From Paracentrotus lividus (taxonomy: Eukaryota; Echinodermata; Echinoidea; Camarodonta; Echinidae), in assembly GCA_940671915.1 (NCBI GenBank), contig CALNVZ010003426.1:18682166-18746165 (forward strand): a stretch of DNA of 64,000 nucleotides, written 5' to 3'. The stretch's first letter is position 1; every line of letters begins with the position of its first letter. Below, one piece after another: positions 38,201-55,961 of this stretch. A model generated the notes under the pieces. That model saw nothing but the letters and a program-made list of their open reading frames with translations, had not been told where the DNA came from and searched no databases. The position numbers and the translations under genes are program-made.

Positions 38201-41200
38201 GTTTGAAAAAAAAATGTATACATATTTAAAAAAAACAAAGAAACAAACATCAGGTGCGTGATATGAAATCGGAAGGAATTAAAAATAATCGTCAAAGTGG
38301 GCGGTCCAAATCTGAACGATCTGAGAAAACAGACACAATGGGTTATTTACAAAAAGTTTGCATGTACGACAGTCCAGAATGATGGTAGAATGAGCGCAAT
38401 GAACTTGACAAGACTTGTTTTGTGACTATATAAATTGACTTGTTTTGTCATTGATGTTTGATTCTCTTGTATGATCGATGCAGTCTTTACACCCCCCTCC
38501 CGCTTCCGCTTGATTTTCCCTTAAATGCCCCCTTTTTTTAATTATAAACTCAGTAAAACAAATTCATTTTACCGAAAATGCCTCGTTCATACCACATTTC
38601 TCCTAGCTCCGTGCTGCCTCGTTGCTATGACAATGTCACGATCCTGATATTTGATATCCGCCCGCGCAGAATACCAAGATCAAAAATTGTTGTCGGCATC
38701 TGTTCAAAGTGTAAATTACACATGCCGGAGTAGGTCAACAACCTTGCTTATTTTTATCTGGAGTTTGCATTACGTTATTGTAAATGTTGGACACAAAAGA
38801 AACATTAATTCCGGCATGTGTCTACTAGAGAGGGGATCGGTGTTGAAAATTGGAAGAAAAAATTCAAACTAATAGTACATAAATTCTTTTTCATTTTTCC
38901 TGACATATGATTATAATGATTTTTTTTTATAGGGATATATATTTTTTTACCATGAATGATGTTGATGATAAGTGGGAGTGATAAAACAAAAAGATGATGA
39001 TGACGTTGTTGATGAATAATATGTTGGTTGATGTTAATGAAATATGTTGTTGATGGAAATGGAATGTAGCCTACGATGAAAGTTGAAATTGGTAATGACG
39101 ATGAAACGATGAACGATGACGAGGGCGAAGAGAGAGAGAGAGAGAGAGAGAGAGATAAAGATAGAGAGAGAAGAGAGAGAAGAGAGAAAGAGACAGGGGA
39201 AGTGAGCGTGCGCAATATTTTTGATCGCTTATCAAAGATAATTCATTTCATATTTATTAGAATAAAAGAAACAGAAAGAAAAGTAAACTGACAAGAACAA
39301 GGCACGTGTAAATAAAAAAAAAAAAAAAAAAAATTAAATCACTATCTATCTTTCCTACATCAAATTATTTGAGTATCGACTCAAATTGGTTGTTTTTAAT
39401 CGATAATTAAAGGCCTACGTAAATTACCCTTTTCTTTCATACATAGAACAACTTTCTTTTCTTTTGTCACTTAAAAGGTAAAGAATTATCATGCCTATAT
39501 ACCCCTGCATTTGACAAAAACATCAGGAAATATATAGCAAAAGTTCTTTCCATTTCTTCTGCCTTGAATTAATTCAAACAGCTTTCGTTACTATGACACC
39601 AATTGTTTTGATATATGATCCGCGTGCCGACCAGATCAAAACAATTAGGTCATTGACAGGCCAACCGTGTTGGCGGCATATATCTTTATGAGACGGAGGT
39701 GTGGGAATCTAAGATAGTCTGGTTTATATCAAAATAGAACTCCTGCAACATACTAATAATTGTCGATGCACATTTATAGACCCAGTTATTAGTGAACACG
39801 TAATGCATATGCATGACAATTATTCAAAGTCCTGAATTATATGTTTCTGGATTACCATATAATTCAGGACTTTGAATAATTGTAATGCAAATTTTGTTTA
39901 TTTTGCAGTTTAAAAAGTTCACTTACGCTTGTATTATATAACATGAAACAGTACCCAAATATATATTTTGCTATTCGCCCCGCCAGTGGTATACTTACAG
40001 GATAAAATAACCTACCTGGTTATGCTCGATCGTCTACCGATCGTCTTGGTAGGCTGTAATCTTACAAGGCAGACTTGTCCACGCTGGATGGTACGTTGTA
40101 TTCACTTACCTTCTCGGGTTATACATGTAGTTTCTTTAAATATTAATTTGTTTTTAATTAATGATGGACGATGTTGATAAGTGGCATTTAATTGATAAAA
40201 TAATAAATGAATAAAACGATTATGATGATGTTGTTGTTTGATGATAATAATCTGTTACATTTGGTATGAAAGCGTGCGTGAAATTAAGCCTACAAAATTG
40301 ATATTGCTAAATAAATGAAGACTTTGATAATGATTATGATGATGAAGTGATAAAAATAATATAAATAATGATAATGACGATTGTTGATATTGATGTTAAC
40401 ATATGATAATGATGCGTGGTATAAGACGATAAATCTTGATATTGGTAATGACGACGACGATGATGATGGTGACAATGATAATGACGATTGTTGATAGATC
40501 ATGATAATAATGTTAATGATCGGTGGTAAGACGCTGAAACTTAAAATTTATAATTACAATGACGACGAAGATGAAGAATATAAAGCAAAGTTTGCCAAAT
40601 AAAGTCTATGAAAATACAGCAAGCGTCGTTTCCTGAGATCGTCGTCCAAGGGATGAAAGGAGAACACAACAGGTACTGTCACCATTGTAATTCATCATTT
40701 CACTCATCATCACTTCATGGACGCATTTCATCATCATGATTTATAGCGTTTATGTTTATCATTGCTTGTTTGTATGTCAAAATCATCAACTCATCATATC
40801 TGTTTATGAAAAAAAACAACAACAAAAACGACAGCTCGGTCGATGGATTTTTTTTTTTTTTTTCCAATATTTATATCCCACTTTAATAGTGAAGGCCACT
40901 CACAAGCTTTGCTTTCTTCTATCATGTATTTTATGTATTCATCATTGATTTACGTTTGTACTCGTTTTTCTGTTTAATTAAATAAATTTGAACTTGAAAT
41001 TGAACTACTTCCTTTCTCCCCCACCCCTTCTCTCTCTCTCTCTCCCTCTCTCTGTAGCACTCTTTCTCGTCTCATGGAAGTTCTTTTTACGTCCGTGAGA
41101 GAAGATAAAACTATAGGAGAATGAAAGAGAAAAAGAAATATATTGGAGAGAAACGCACTCGGTCTGGCAAAGATAAAAGGGGCCAGGAATCGAATGAAGA

Positions 41201-43047
41201 CCTTTTTTTCCACCTGCCAAGTAAAGTTTTAGGGGAAAGGACACATGTTAATTATCTGTCTTTGGTTTTTGGAAATAGTCGCACGATCTTCCCGCTTCGA
41301 TTATCAAATCCATCTTGCTATGATACGCATAATTCTGTCGTCTTTGCTTTGGTTATAGCATGGATTTGGTTATAGGAAATAAGACGCACTTCTTCCTCTT
41401 CGATTATCAAATCCATCTTGCTATGATCAATATCCCGAGAATTTCGTAAGTTATCCAATAATTTCCTTTTCAAAATTTTTCAATATTCTCAAGACATTTG
41501 AACACGGCGCGTGACCCAGTTCTAGCTAGCTGACACCAATTATTGCTGCGTTTTTATTTGCGTGCGCGCTGAATTTTCAGTGTTCTGAGCTTCATGCAAT
41601 GCAGTTCTCGGTTCCGCGCTCGCACAGACTCGGCGCACGCGTTGTGTGATTATGTGGAAATTAGAAATCGCGGTGCTTCTCGTCGCGGTTGCATTGCAGA
41701 CCAAATGACGGTCTCATTTGACACACCAAGTGACGCAATGGTAAAGTGACTTACTGAGACGCACATACGAGTCAGTATTATGACGGACTTTTGACGTCCA
41801 TCGACGGTACTGTGGTCACTTGATTATGGGGACTTTGACGCAACTTTGACGGACTACTCCCGGGGGTCAAGACGTGAGTCTTACAAATGACAGCTGCATA
41901 ACGTTAGATCTAAGTTAGGCCTAGATCCTATACATGTACCACGTATAATTTGCTTTCCCTTCTACAGCGCTGTCGCCGAAAGCGACATCGCTGTCTAAAA
42001 TACTAATAGAATCTATACTTAGGCTTATGATGGGGAGACCATAGTTCGTGCAAATTTCAAAAATTATACAAAATGTGACATTCAATCAACAATATTTCAG
42101 GTTTTACACAAAATCAACGAAAACTGTAAATACTAAATAAACGGCAAAATTCTAAACTCCGAATCGCCGAACGAAGAAGTGAACTAGGTCAAAGGGTTTC
42201 GACGATATCGCGATTTCAAAATTCTATGTCAATCGAACGACCGCGCATTCTCCTGAAAAAGTCAACAAAAGAGTGTGACCTTAATTCCCGCACGAGCGTT
42301 TGACAAAGATTTATCAAGAAATTCCATCAGTCTATTAAAGGAAAGGGAATAACAGTAGATTCTAGATCTAAATGTAAGTCAAAATTTCATAGAATAAGAT
42401 GATATTAATATCATCTCACAATTTTATGACATTAACTGGGAAAATGATGATTTCCAGACCCTTGTAAAAAATCTCGGAATTTTCGCAACGGACACGCAAT
42501 TTTCCGATGTTTGGTCAATAATTTCACAATTCGATAGATCTAGTCTACACCATACCGTGACGAAAGTTTGGATCTTAAGCAATTTTTGGTCCCTCTTTCT
42601 GATGGTGCTATCAGATTTTCATGATATTTATTACTTTTTGAGATATCCGTCGTGCGTGAACTAAGGTTCTGCGCGAATTATGGTCACACCAAATACCAGT
42701 CAATTGATAGTTATCCGAAAGTGCAGAGGCCAGAGGCAGAGCCAGGCAGAGGACCGTCCTAACTTCCTAACGTTAAGTAACAAGTTAGATTCTAAGTTAG
42801 TTTGACTTTGGACAATTGGTCGTAACTAGCTAACATTAAATATCATAACTTGGATTTTAAGGCGATTTTCACTTCTTCAATTACATCAGGATCTATCCCT
42901 TACCTCGATTTCATAATCTGGCAGGTCGAATGTTGATCTGAACAGCGAACAGAAATGTGCGATGGCCGGTACCTTCCACCAGCTCCGTATGTCTTCAATA
43001 GAGACGGCTGCCGACCCACCGGGCCCCGATTCTTGTGCGTTTGGCAT
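20109..43047 (-). CDS. CECR2: CECR2-like bromodomain/DDT chromatin-remodelling protein (whole coding span, 14 exons)
   Basis: Nuclear protein; in mammals CECR2 partners with ISWI ATPases (SMARCA1/SMARCA5) in the CERF remodelling complex and reads acetyl-lysine through its bromodomain. The reconstructed protein is about 2,000 residues (human 1,484). Order: DDT-type N-terminus (about residues 18-190, with [16 protein letters not shown] and [12 protein letters not shown]); a very long Lys/Glu-rich region; a conserved block with [20 protein letters not shown]; coiled-coil-like acidic segments; one bromodomain (about residues 1054-1150, containing [16 protein letters not shown] and the acetyl-lysine-binding Asn in VQYNG); then a Pro/Gln/Ser-rich tail. 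All junctions are GT-AG with matching phase, except an unresolved frame break between exons 12 and 13 (21.9-22.1 kb). It lies head to head with ADA2, as in human 22q11. Identification is by recognisable domain sequence and exon order; no database search was run. Confidence 0.95.
20704..21912 (-). CDS. CECR2: CECR2 exon 13 (Pro/Ser/Gln-rich tail); 5' boundary inferred
   Basis: An open frame of 403 codons from CGC at 21912 (just after TAACAG) to a GTGAGA donor after VPYQ. Content is low-complexity Pro/Ser/Gln/Met typical of the CECR2 C-terminal tail (for example [19 protein letters not shown] and [16 protein letters not shown]). An in-frame TAA at 21916..21918 lies immediately upstream, so the true start must be a splice acceptor at or after 21912. 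Confidence 0.83.
21925..23302 (-). CDS. CECR2: CECR2 exon 12 (end of bromodomain plus acidic/Pro-rich tail); 3' boundary uncertain
   Basis: The TTCTCAG acceptor at 23303 is firm: [20 protein letters not shown] completes the bromodomain (human [20 protein letters not shown]). The frame stays open to a TGA at 21963..21965 through Glu-rich and Pro/Ser-rich sequence ending [12 protein letters not shown]...VPPLIQ. The downstream exon needs a different frame. A 65-nt removal ending at the pyrimidine-rich CTCTTATACAG (just above 22010) would restore it, giving [20 protein letters not shown] up to 21925, where GTGAGA begins. That short intron is speculative; an assembly indel is the alternative. Confidence 0.75.
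24103..24163 (-). CDS. CECR2: CECR2 exon 11 (bromodomain, acetyl-lysine Asn)
   Basis: 61 bp, TTGCAG acceptor and GTGAGT donor. Encodes [20 protein letters not shown], matching human [20 protein letters not shown]. The Asn of YNG is the conserved acetyl-lysine-binding residue, so the reader pocket is probably functional. One base is carried to exon 12. Confidence 0.94.
24777..24934 (-). CDS. CECR2: CECR2 exon 10 (first part of bromodomain)
   Basis: 158 bp, AATCTAG acceptor and GTAAGA donor. Encodes [20 protein letters not shown] then [20 protein letters not shown] and MYHSIND. This matches human [35 protein letters not shown] and includes the WPF shelf and the ZA loop. Two degenerate partial copies lie upstream in the transcript direction (24985..25075 and 25566..25660). 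Confidence 0.95.
24985..25075 (-). pseudogene. Ghost copy 1 of CECR2 bromodomain exon 10
   Basis: Reads [20 protein letters not shown] in frame after an ACTAG acceptor-like site, nearly identical to exon 10. It stops matching after IFIK, with no donor. Flanking intron also matches, including a TTTATAATTGT word. Confidence 0.9.
25311..25468. mobile_element. G-rich MITE, family M2, copy A (CECR2 intron 9)
   Basis: Ends GGTTCTAGGAAAACTACCCC and GGGGTAGTTGTACTGATACC. The interior has runs of C and G and an ACCCTAACCC word. It matches the copy at 33485..33645 in opposite orientation. Confidence 0.8.
25566..25660 (-). pseudogene. Ghost copy 2 of CECR2 bromodomain exon 10 (more decayed)
   Basis: Reads [20 protein letters not shown], with a deletion in the VDPVQES segment relative to exon 10. 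No donor follows. Clearly related to the other two copies but older. Confidence 0.78.
26083..26265 (-). CDS. CECR2: CECR2 exon 9
   Basis: 183 bp, TTTGCAG acceptor and GTGAGT donor, phase 1 in and out. Encodes [20 protein letters not shown], then [20 protein letters not shown] and [11 protein letters not shown], leading into the bromodomain (human DDDFTAMYKVLD). Confidence 0.87.
26762..27056 (-). CDS. CECR2: CECR2 exon 8 (acidic tract)
   Basis: 295 bp, AACAG acceptor and GTGAGT donor. Starts [20 protein letters not shown] (compare human KQEQMLKEERKRELEEKVKA), then [20 protein letters not shown] and about 55 residues of nearly pure Glu/Asp/Gly. The DNA is a GAG/GAA/GAT microsatellite-like tract, so its length is probably polymorphic. 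One base is carried to exon 9. Confidence 0.87.
27834..27923 (-). CDS. CECR2: CECR2 exon 7
   Basis: 90 bp, 30 complete codons ([20 protein letters not shown]...QEEE) between an ATGCAG acceptor and a GTAAGC donor. The position corresponds to the human stretch around MSDHLSIKPVKQEE. Assigned by phase and splice sites. Confidence 0.85.
28688..30545 (-). CDS. CECR2: CECR2 exon 6 (giant Lys/Glu-rich linker plus conserved [11 protein letters not shown] block)
   Basis: 1,858-bp exon, open from a TCATTCAG acceptor to a GTAGGA donor, 620 codons. About the first 530 residues are Lys/Glu/Ser-rich, with many KKGKK and SESE-type runs. The last part encodes [19 protein letters not shown] ... [19 protein letters not shown], matching human WWLLCQTEEEWRQVTESFRE ... 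LLSEDFLPEICNMIAQK. In the vertebrate protein the corresponding linker is only about 60-70 residues, so this exon explains most of the size difference. Likely nuclear and intrinsically disordered (inference). Confidence 0.93.
31670..31825 (-). CDS. CECR2: CECR2 exon 5 (lysine-rich)
   Basis: 156 bp between a TTTTTAG acceptor and a GTAAGT donor, phase 2 to phase 2, 52 residues. Encodes a highly basic helix-like stretch ([19 protein letters not shown] ... [12 protein letters not shown]). There is no clear vertebrate counterpart; it belongs to the expanded basic linker after the DDT region. Placement rests on splice consensus and phase continuity. Confidence 0.85.
32661..32803 (-). CDS. CECR2: CECR2 exon 4
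   Basis: 143 bp. Encodes [20 protein letters not shown] then [14 protein letters not shown], matching human [28 protein letters not shown]. Acceptor GTGTAG, donor GTAAGT; two bases are carried to exon 5. Confidence 0.94.
32917..33134. mobile_element. Short MITE in CECR2 intron 3
   Basis: 218 bp with perfect 24-bp TIRs (CAGGGGGGTGTTTCACAAAG / CTTTGTGAAACACCCCCCTG), and further imperfect pairing inward (AGTCTACTTAA). Confidence 0.9.
33485..33645. mobile_element. G-rich MITE, family M2, copy B (CECR2 intron 3, next to the donor)
   Basis: Left GTATCAGGACAACTACCCC; right GGGGGTAGTTGTCATAGAACC ending at 33645, only 13 bp from the GT of the exon 3 donor (33659..33660). The interior includes GGGTTAGGGTTAGG and a G13 run. 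Confidence 0.82.
33661..33847 (-). CDS. CECR2: CECR2 exon 3 (DDT domain)
   Basis: 187 bp, TTGCAG acceptor and GTAAAA donor. Encodes [20 protein letters not shown], then [21 protein letters not shown], matching human WELEEGKPNPL... and [22 protein letters not shown]. Phase 2 in, phase 0 out. A G-rich MITE (33485..33645) ends 15 bp from the exon, on its donor side. Confidence 0.94.
34522..34718. mobile_element. Short MITE in CECR2 intron 2, next to the donor
   Basis: TIR TTTAGGCGCCTTCTCCAAAC at 34522, mirrored by GTTTGGAGAAGGCGCCTTAA ending near 34718. 197 bp, 18 bp from the exon 2 donor GT. Confidence 0.9.
34738..34844 (-). CDS. CECR2: CECR2 exon 2
   Basis: 107 bp between a TGTAG acceptor and a GTAAGT donor. 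Encodes [16 protein letters not shown]...[11 protein letters not shown], matching human ELEAALHRDD...LLQGCYQRRDI. It ends with two bases carried to exon 3. A MITE ends 20 bp beyond the exon on the donor side (34522..34718). Confidence 0.93.
35810..36625. mobile_element. Candidate inverted-end element in CECR2 intron 1
   Basis: ATATGTTTCTCGTCCG at 35825..35840 is mirrored by CGGACGAGAAACATAT at 36602..36617. Outer ends are not precisely defined. No coding capacity. Confidence 0.6.
39120..39330. repeat. AG microsatellite and poly-A tract
   Basis: (GA)n at 39128..39195 and an A run at 39318..39333, inside CECR2 intron 1. Confidence 0.93.
39816..39883. repeat. Perfect hairpin, 28-bp arms, 12-nt loop
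   Basis: ACAATTATTCAAAGTCCTGA... at 39816..39843 pairs with 39856..39883. AT-rich, within CECR2 intron 1. Confidence 0.92.
42904..43047 (-). CDS. CECR2: CECR2 exon 1 (start codon; DDT N-terminus)
   Basis: Begins with ATG (43047 reading down) and encodes 48 residues, MPNAQESG... then [20 protein letters not shown] and PDYEIE. This matches the vertebrate CECR2 N-terminus ([20 protein letters not shown]). The donor GTAAGG follows directly after a complete codon (GAG). This is the first in-frame ATG upstream of the conserved block. The following intron 1 runs to 34844 and is about 8 kb. Confidence 0.93.
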
Positions 43048-44466
43048 GGTCAATGTTCTGGAAGGATTACACCTCGTTTTGGGGCGATTTTGTCTCTGAA
43101 TTAAGTAGCGATTATGCTTTAAAATTCTACGAAAAGGTGGTGCTATAGCTTGTGATATGAATGAGTCCCGAAAAAACTTGACAATTCGTCATTTTGGGGT
43201 GCTCCATCAGTCGTAATCAAAGTAATGTCATCCTGTCCTGGCCTGAGCCTGAGGTCATCCAGTGCATCGTCCGTGCTAGCTAGCGCTGTGTGTACGTCGT
43301 ACTACTACCGTGTATACGTACATACACTATGCGGTATACGATCAACGGTGCTTACACTAGCTAGGTCCCAGAGCTTTCGGGTACGATGAACGAGGCAATT
43401 TAACTCGTCGGGAATTTGGCGATAGATATAGATGCGGGAATTTATACACAGTACAGTATTAACACACAGGTCTAATCCATACACAGTACACGTACACACA
43501 CTCACAGTCATATGCAAGCGTCAACAAGGCCAGCGATGGAGTGAACATAGACGATAAATTTAAGATTACACTTTTAGTACTTAACAAAAAATTCTGCAAT
43601 TTCCATCGAAATTAAATATATTTCTAAGATTGGAGACTGTTAAAATATTGTTGATATAGATAAAGTATATCTTGTTACATTATTATTTCCATTAAAATTA
43701 ACAGTTTTCTTAAACAACTAGAAAAGTTTATTTATTAATTAAATTGGCACACGGAAAAAAACAAACTGAAAGTTTTAATCAATTTGATGTAATCTCTTCA
43801 CTCGGAAAAGGTCATGTGACATTTGCCAAAGCGCGCGCTATCAAATCAGCTGGTCGAGCTCTGTACTGTACGTAGTGTTGTTTTAAACACTATTGTTACA
43901 CAACTTGTAAGTTGTTGTGTGTACAAGCATTTTGAACTCTGACGATTGACCCTTTCAAAGCTATTGAAGTGAACGACTGACCTTATTAAATCCTTGCTCC
44001 GTGACTGGTCTGGGTCTGGCTATTTGGCTTTGCACTTGATTCTGATAGAAATCAAATTAGAAGTCCAGCGCAGTGATTTGCAGTTGTTGGGTGAGTTCCA
44101 AAAAAAAAAATAAAGAAATTCTTACACAATTACAGACGCGTAGACGTTACGTTAAGTGAAATTTCAAGATCAAAGCATCTGTTTATCTGCTAGTTCAACA
44201 GAGTGGAAGTGACAAAAAAAGGCATGAATTGGACAGGAATGCTGTGCCCTTTACTTTTTTATACTATCCGATCTATCGTTTTGAATTTGCAGGTTTCATT
44301 TTGACTCGTTTATTACCTTAATTTCAATGCCTTTTGTATGTGTGTGTGTTCAATTATCTACTTGTACAAAAGGTTGTATAAAATAGGGTAGTTTCTATTG
44401 GAAGTTTAACTATATTATTCTTGCTTTTCTTTTCAGGTCCTTGATAAGCAGTGAACATTGAACAGG
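43048..44466. promoter_or_regulatory. Shared 5' region of divergent CECR2 and ADA2 (candidate bidirectional promoter)
   Basis: 1.42 kb separates the two start codons, which face away from each other. An AG acceptor at 44435..44436 precedes the ADA2 start codon exon, and a good donor (GGGTGAGT, GT at 44091) lies upstream, so a small non-coding ADA2 exon ending near 44090 is likely. This leaves about 1 kb or less between transcription starts. No TATA box or other core element is assigned; the promoter role is inferred from geometry. Confidence 0.6.
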
Positions 44467-52630
<8,164 letters not shown>

Positions 52631-53720
52631 CATGACTAATGTTAATGGTGCTAAAGATCATTCAACCGTAGCGCAACAATCATGGTGGTGGTTATGGTAA
52701 CATGTAGGCGGAATATGACTTATAGACGAATTTGGGCTGCGTTTCATGAAAGTGAGCCTTCTACATGCCTGCCATATAGCTGGGGGGCTTCCAATGGGTT
52801 TTGCATTGAGCCAGGTGCGCGTATGTCTGTGCGTGTGTACATTTTCCTTTGTTACGCATACTAAAAGCCCCCCAGTTTGCTAATTTGCATAAAAACAGCA
52901 CCCTAACCGAAATCGTCTATACATTATCTTAATCTTTTTAAGTCTAGATCAACTCATTCTTTTTTTTTTTATAGAAACCGCCCTTTTATTTTGAAATACC
53001 TTTTTTCCATTGGTTTTTGTCTTGCCTGAACAAATTTCAGCAGAGACCTAATAATCACTTAGTCTGTTAGTCTGTTGGTCTGTTGGTCTGTAACTAAAAA
53101 TTTTAAGTTTTGATTAACTTGCATTAATTTCTTTATTTCTGCATCAATTTTGAACAAACCTGATATACATGATCCGCACGTTTACTGATGAAAATGGTGA
53201 CATCAAAGGTCATCTAGGGTTATCAAAAGGTCAAATGATATGAGGCTACGTGCATCATTTTTCTTAAAGTTTTTGTTTAACTTTGCTCATTTCTTCATTC
53301 CTCCATAAAATTTGTTCAAACTTGGTACAAATGATCCCTGGGTAATGTTGTTGATGTTGATGGTGAGGTCAAAGGTCATCTAGGGGTCAGAAGTTCATGT
53401 AACATGTTTTATTGATCGCAACAACAGTTAGACTTGTTGTTTGAAAACCAACCTGTTTTTTTTCATTCCCCCAAACTTTACCCTAGCATTGAGATCTAGA
53501 ATAGGATATTGGGCATTCTTACTACATGAAGCTTATTGGCAAATATATTGAGATATCTTTGACTTTTAGTTCTCCTAATTAAGAGTGTATAGATTCTTTA
53601 AGTTTATTTTTTGCTATATAAATTTATCATTATTTTTATACCCCAGCTCTGAGATTTAGATCATTTTATGCATATTACTGCCTCAGGCTCATTATCAAAC
53701 ATATGGAAATGTCATGGACC
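52631..53720. other. ADA2 3' flank
   Basis: Includes the probable ADA2 3'UTR. A diverged tandem pair occurs at about 53160..53400 (both with CAAAGGTCATCTAGGG), the second containing a perfect AGGTCAAAGGTCA at 53366..53378. No other gene was seen. Confidence 0.6.
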
Positions 53721-53724
53721 TTAA

Positions 53725-53965
53725 CCCGTTGTATACTAAGACCGCATATATGCGGGCTGAAGATATATAGAACATCCCTCTTGTCGACCGTTTATTTCAC
53801 AAATGATTGCATAAACATATAAAGACCTTATATAATTTAAATTATCTGACAATGATCTATTCAAAGCTGTCTTTGTTTCATATGTAAATGAAAAGAATTT
53901 CGTGCAAGCACGCTTGACAATCACGATTCATTCGGCTTTGTAAAAAGTTCTCAGTATACAACGGG
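53725..53965. mobile_element. TTAA-flanked piggyBac-like MITE
   Basis: TTAA at 53721..53724 and 53966..53969; TIR CCCGTTGTATACT / AGTATACAACGGG. Contains the palindrome CCGCATATATGCGG just inside the left end. Confidence 0.88.
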
Positions 53966-54106
53966 TTAAGATCCTTTGAAATGAGCCACTTTTCCTTTTG
54001 TATTCGTCACTGGGTTTTTTTATGTCTTACTGTGGTGCTTCAACTTGATATCTTTTATAAGAGCATTTCTTAGCAGTTAAGTGGGCATTTTACAACAATT
54101 TAAATG

Positions 54107-54720
54107 TCAGTGGCGTATCCAAGAGGGGGCACAGGGGACGCGCGCTCCAACCATAATTTGAAAACCACTCATTGACTGTACTTTGTACAATGTTATAATC
54201 AGAAAATTTCGGCGGTGCCTTCAGGCCTGGCACCCTTCCTTTCCTGGGCCCGTATTCCATAAAAGCATGACATTAAGCATATTTGCTTATCTTTAAAATG
54301 CGTATTCCATAAATGCGCCTTACTAAGAATTCTGTGCCGGGCCTATTTTTGGCAGTGAAGCATAAATTCTTAGATTTTTGCCAAGTCAAAAGTCTTAAAT
54401 GGAATTGCGCCTTCAAATCGCACATTTAATAAAAATGAGATTTTATCCTAACTTTAAGCCTACTACCTAGTGTCTTAACTTTAATGTTGATTATATGGCA
54501 AGCTCACAAGACCACAAAAATTAAAAATGACGATATTAATAAAATTCAGACTTTTGCTTGATGCTTTCTGACTTCAGACAAAGTGCTTAACGTGTTTGAT
54601 ATAAAGGCTAAGAACTTTTTTTTCCACGGACAAAATCTTAGAAAAATACTTAGACTTAAGACAAATTGCTTAAGTATAGTTTATGGAATACGGCCCCAGA
54701 TATCCTGGATCCACCACTGA
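54107..54720. mobile_element. MITE with TCAGTGGCG(T/G)ATCCA ends, containing a second MITE
   Basis: Outer ends TCAGTGGCGTATCCA and TGGATCCACCACTGA. Nested inside at 54245..54698 is an element with TGGGCCCGTATTCCATAAA / TTTATGGAATACGGCCCCA ends. Confidence 0.82.
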
Positions 54721-55229
54721 ATGCACAAATATGCTTTGCTTTAGTGATCAGTTGCTTTTTATATGAATACAAATTGCTGGAATGAATATTCATAAAAGGG
54801 TCATGTGATGACTATGATTGCGGCAAAATTTTTGTCACTCCTTCAAGCACACAGGTATTCACCTCTTTCTAAAACCATAATTACAGGTAATTTTCTTACA
54901 TATTCATTCTCCCAATTTGCATTTTCATAACAACATGTATGTATAAAATATATTTACGGGTGAGAATTTTATTCTTTAAGACTCATGAGAAGAAAAAAAC
55001 CAAACTAATATTAATAAAGATATTAATCATAATCATTATCGTATCATACAAACAATATAAAACAAATTATTTTCATTGAATAATTGAACTTCCCTTCTTC
55101 CTGTGCGATGTAGTATGAGCACAAAGTACATATATATGTCAAAAGAGCGGCCATTTTTCTTCAAATCAAGAATTTCTTGAGTAGAAAAAATAAATCTCTC
55201 AAATGTTTCTTGCCATACCACCGTTTGCT

Positions 55230-55445
55230 CAAATCCATGTTTATTGATCTAATCAGTTTTAATGTAATTAATATGGATAAAAATCAGTACTTCTTTATCA
55301 TTATTGATACAATCATTATTGATCTAATCATTATTGATCTTATCATTATTGATCTAATCATTGATCTAATCAGTTTTAATGTAATTAATATGGATAAAAT
55401 CAGTACTTCTGTTATCATTATTGATACAATCATTGTTATTGTAGG
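55230..55445. repeat. ATTATTGATC tandem repeat and partial duplication
   Basis: ATCATTATTGAT units at 55299..55365, flanked by two copies of AATGTAATTAATATGGATAA (55261 and 55378). Simple repeat; the Ile/Asp open frame is an artefact. Confidence 0.88.
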
Positions 55446-55608
55446 CTAATGAATATTGATATAATCAATGTGATTTAATTTATTTCATTTTAGTTATTTA
55501 ATTGTTCATGAATGGTATGCATGTTTACACATCAAATTTTTCACCTATGTTTAGCAGCATATGCCATCTTATGTTACATGTAGCTAAAGTAGTTTTTTTT
55601 CTTCTTAA

Positions 55609-55693
55609 CCCGTTGAGGACTGAGCCCGAATATATTCGGGCTGAGGTATATGGGAAATGTGTGTTATAGCCAAATCAGCTCGTCCCCAACAGG
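55609..55693. mobile_element. Very short TTAA-flanked relative (85 bp)
   Basis: TTAA at 55605..55608 and 55694..55697; ends CCCGTTGAGGACTGAGC / CTCGTCCCCAACAGG. Internal palindrome CCCGAATATATTCGGG, equivalent in position to that in the element at 53725. Confidence 0.78.
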
Positions 55694-55961
55694 TTAATGT
55701 GACTCTATTTGTCTTAATGCACACATGATATACGTGTATATCGTCAAAGGATGTTTAAAAGTTATTTTGATGGGTGACTTTCTTTGTAGCTCAGCTCAGA
55801 TCGACAGGGATGATAATAGTATGTATTTGTCCGTGGATCTATGAATGATTACAGTATGTATTGCAGTGTTTAGCAGGTGAAGGATTCACGGTGCATCAAG
55901 TATTCTTTCTTGAGTTTATGAGTGTATTCCAGTGTGTGGTTAAATATAGCCTACTGTACTA

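Larger units (their letters stand above)
36878..41899. mobile_element. 5-kb inverted-end element in CECR2 intron 1
   Basis: Perfect 42-bp inverted repeat: ATGCAGCTGTCATTTGTAAG... at 36878..36919 and its complement at 41858..41899. Both subterminal zones have repeated AGTGAC/TGACAC words and GC-rich CGCGCGCTG-type sequence. No transposase was recognised inside; the interior has AG microsatellites and poly-A. Probably a non-autonomous DNA transposon. Confidence 0.7.
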
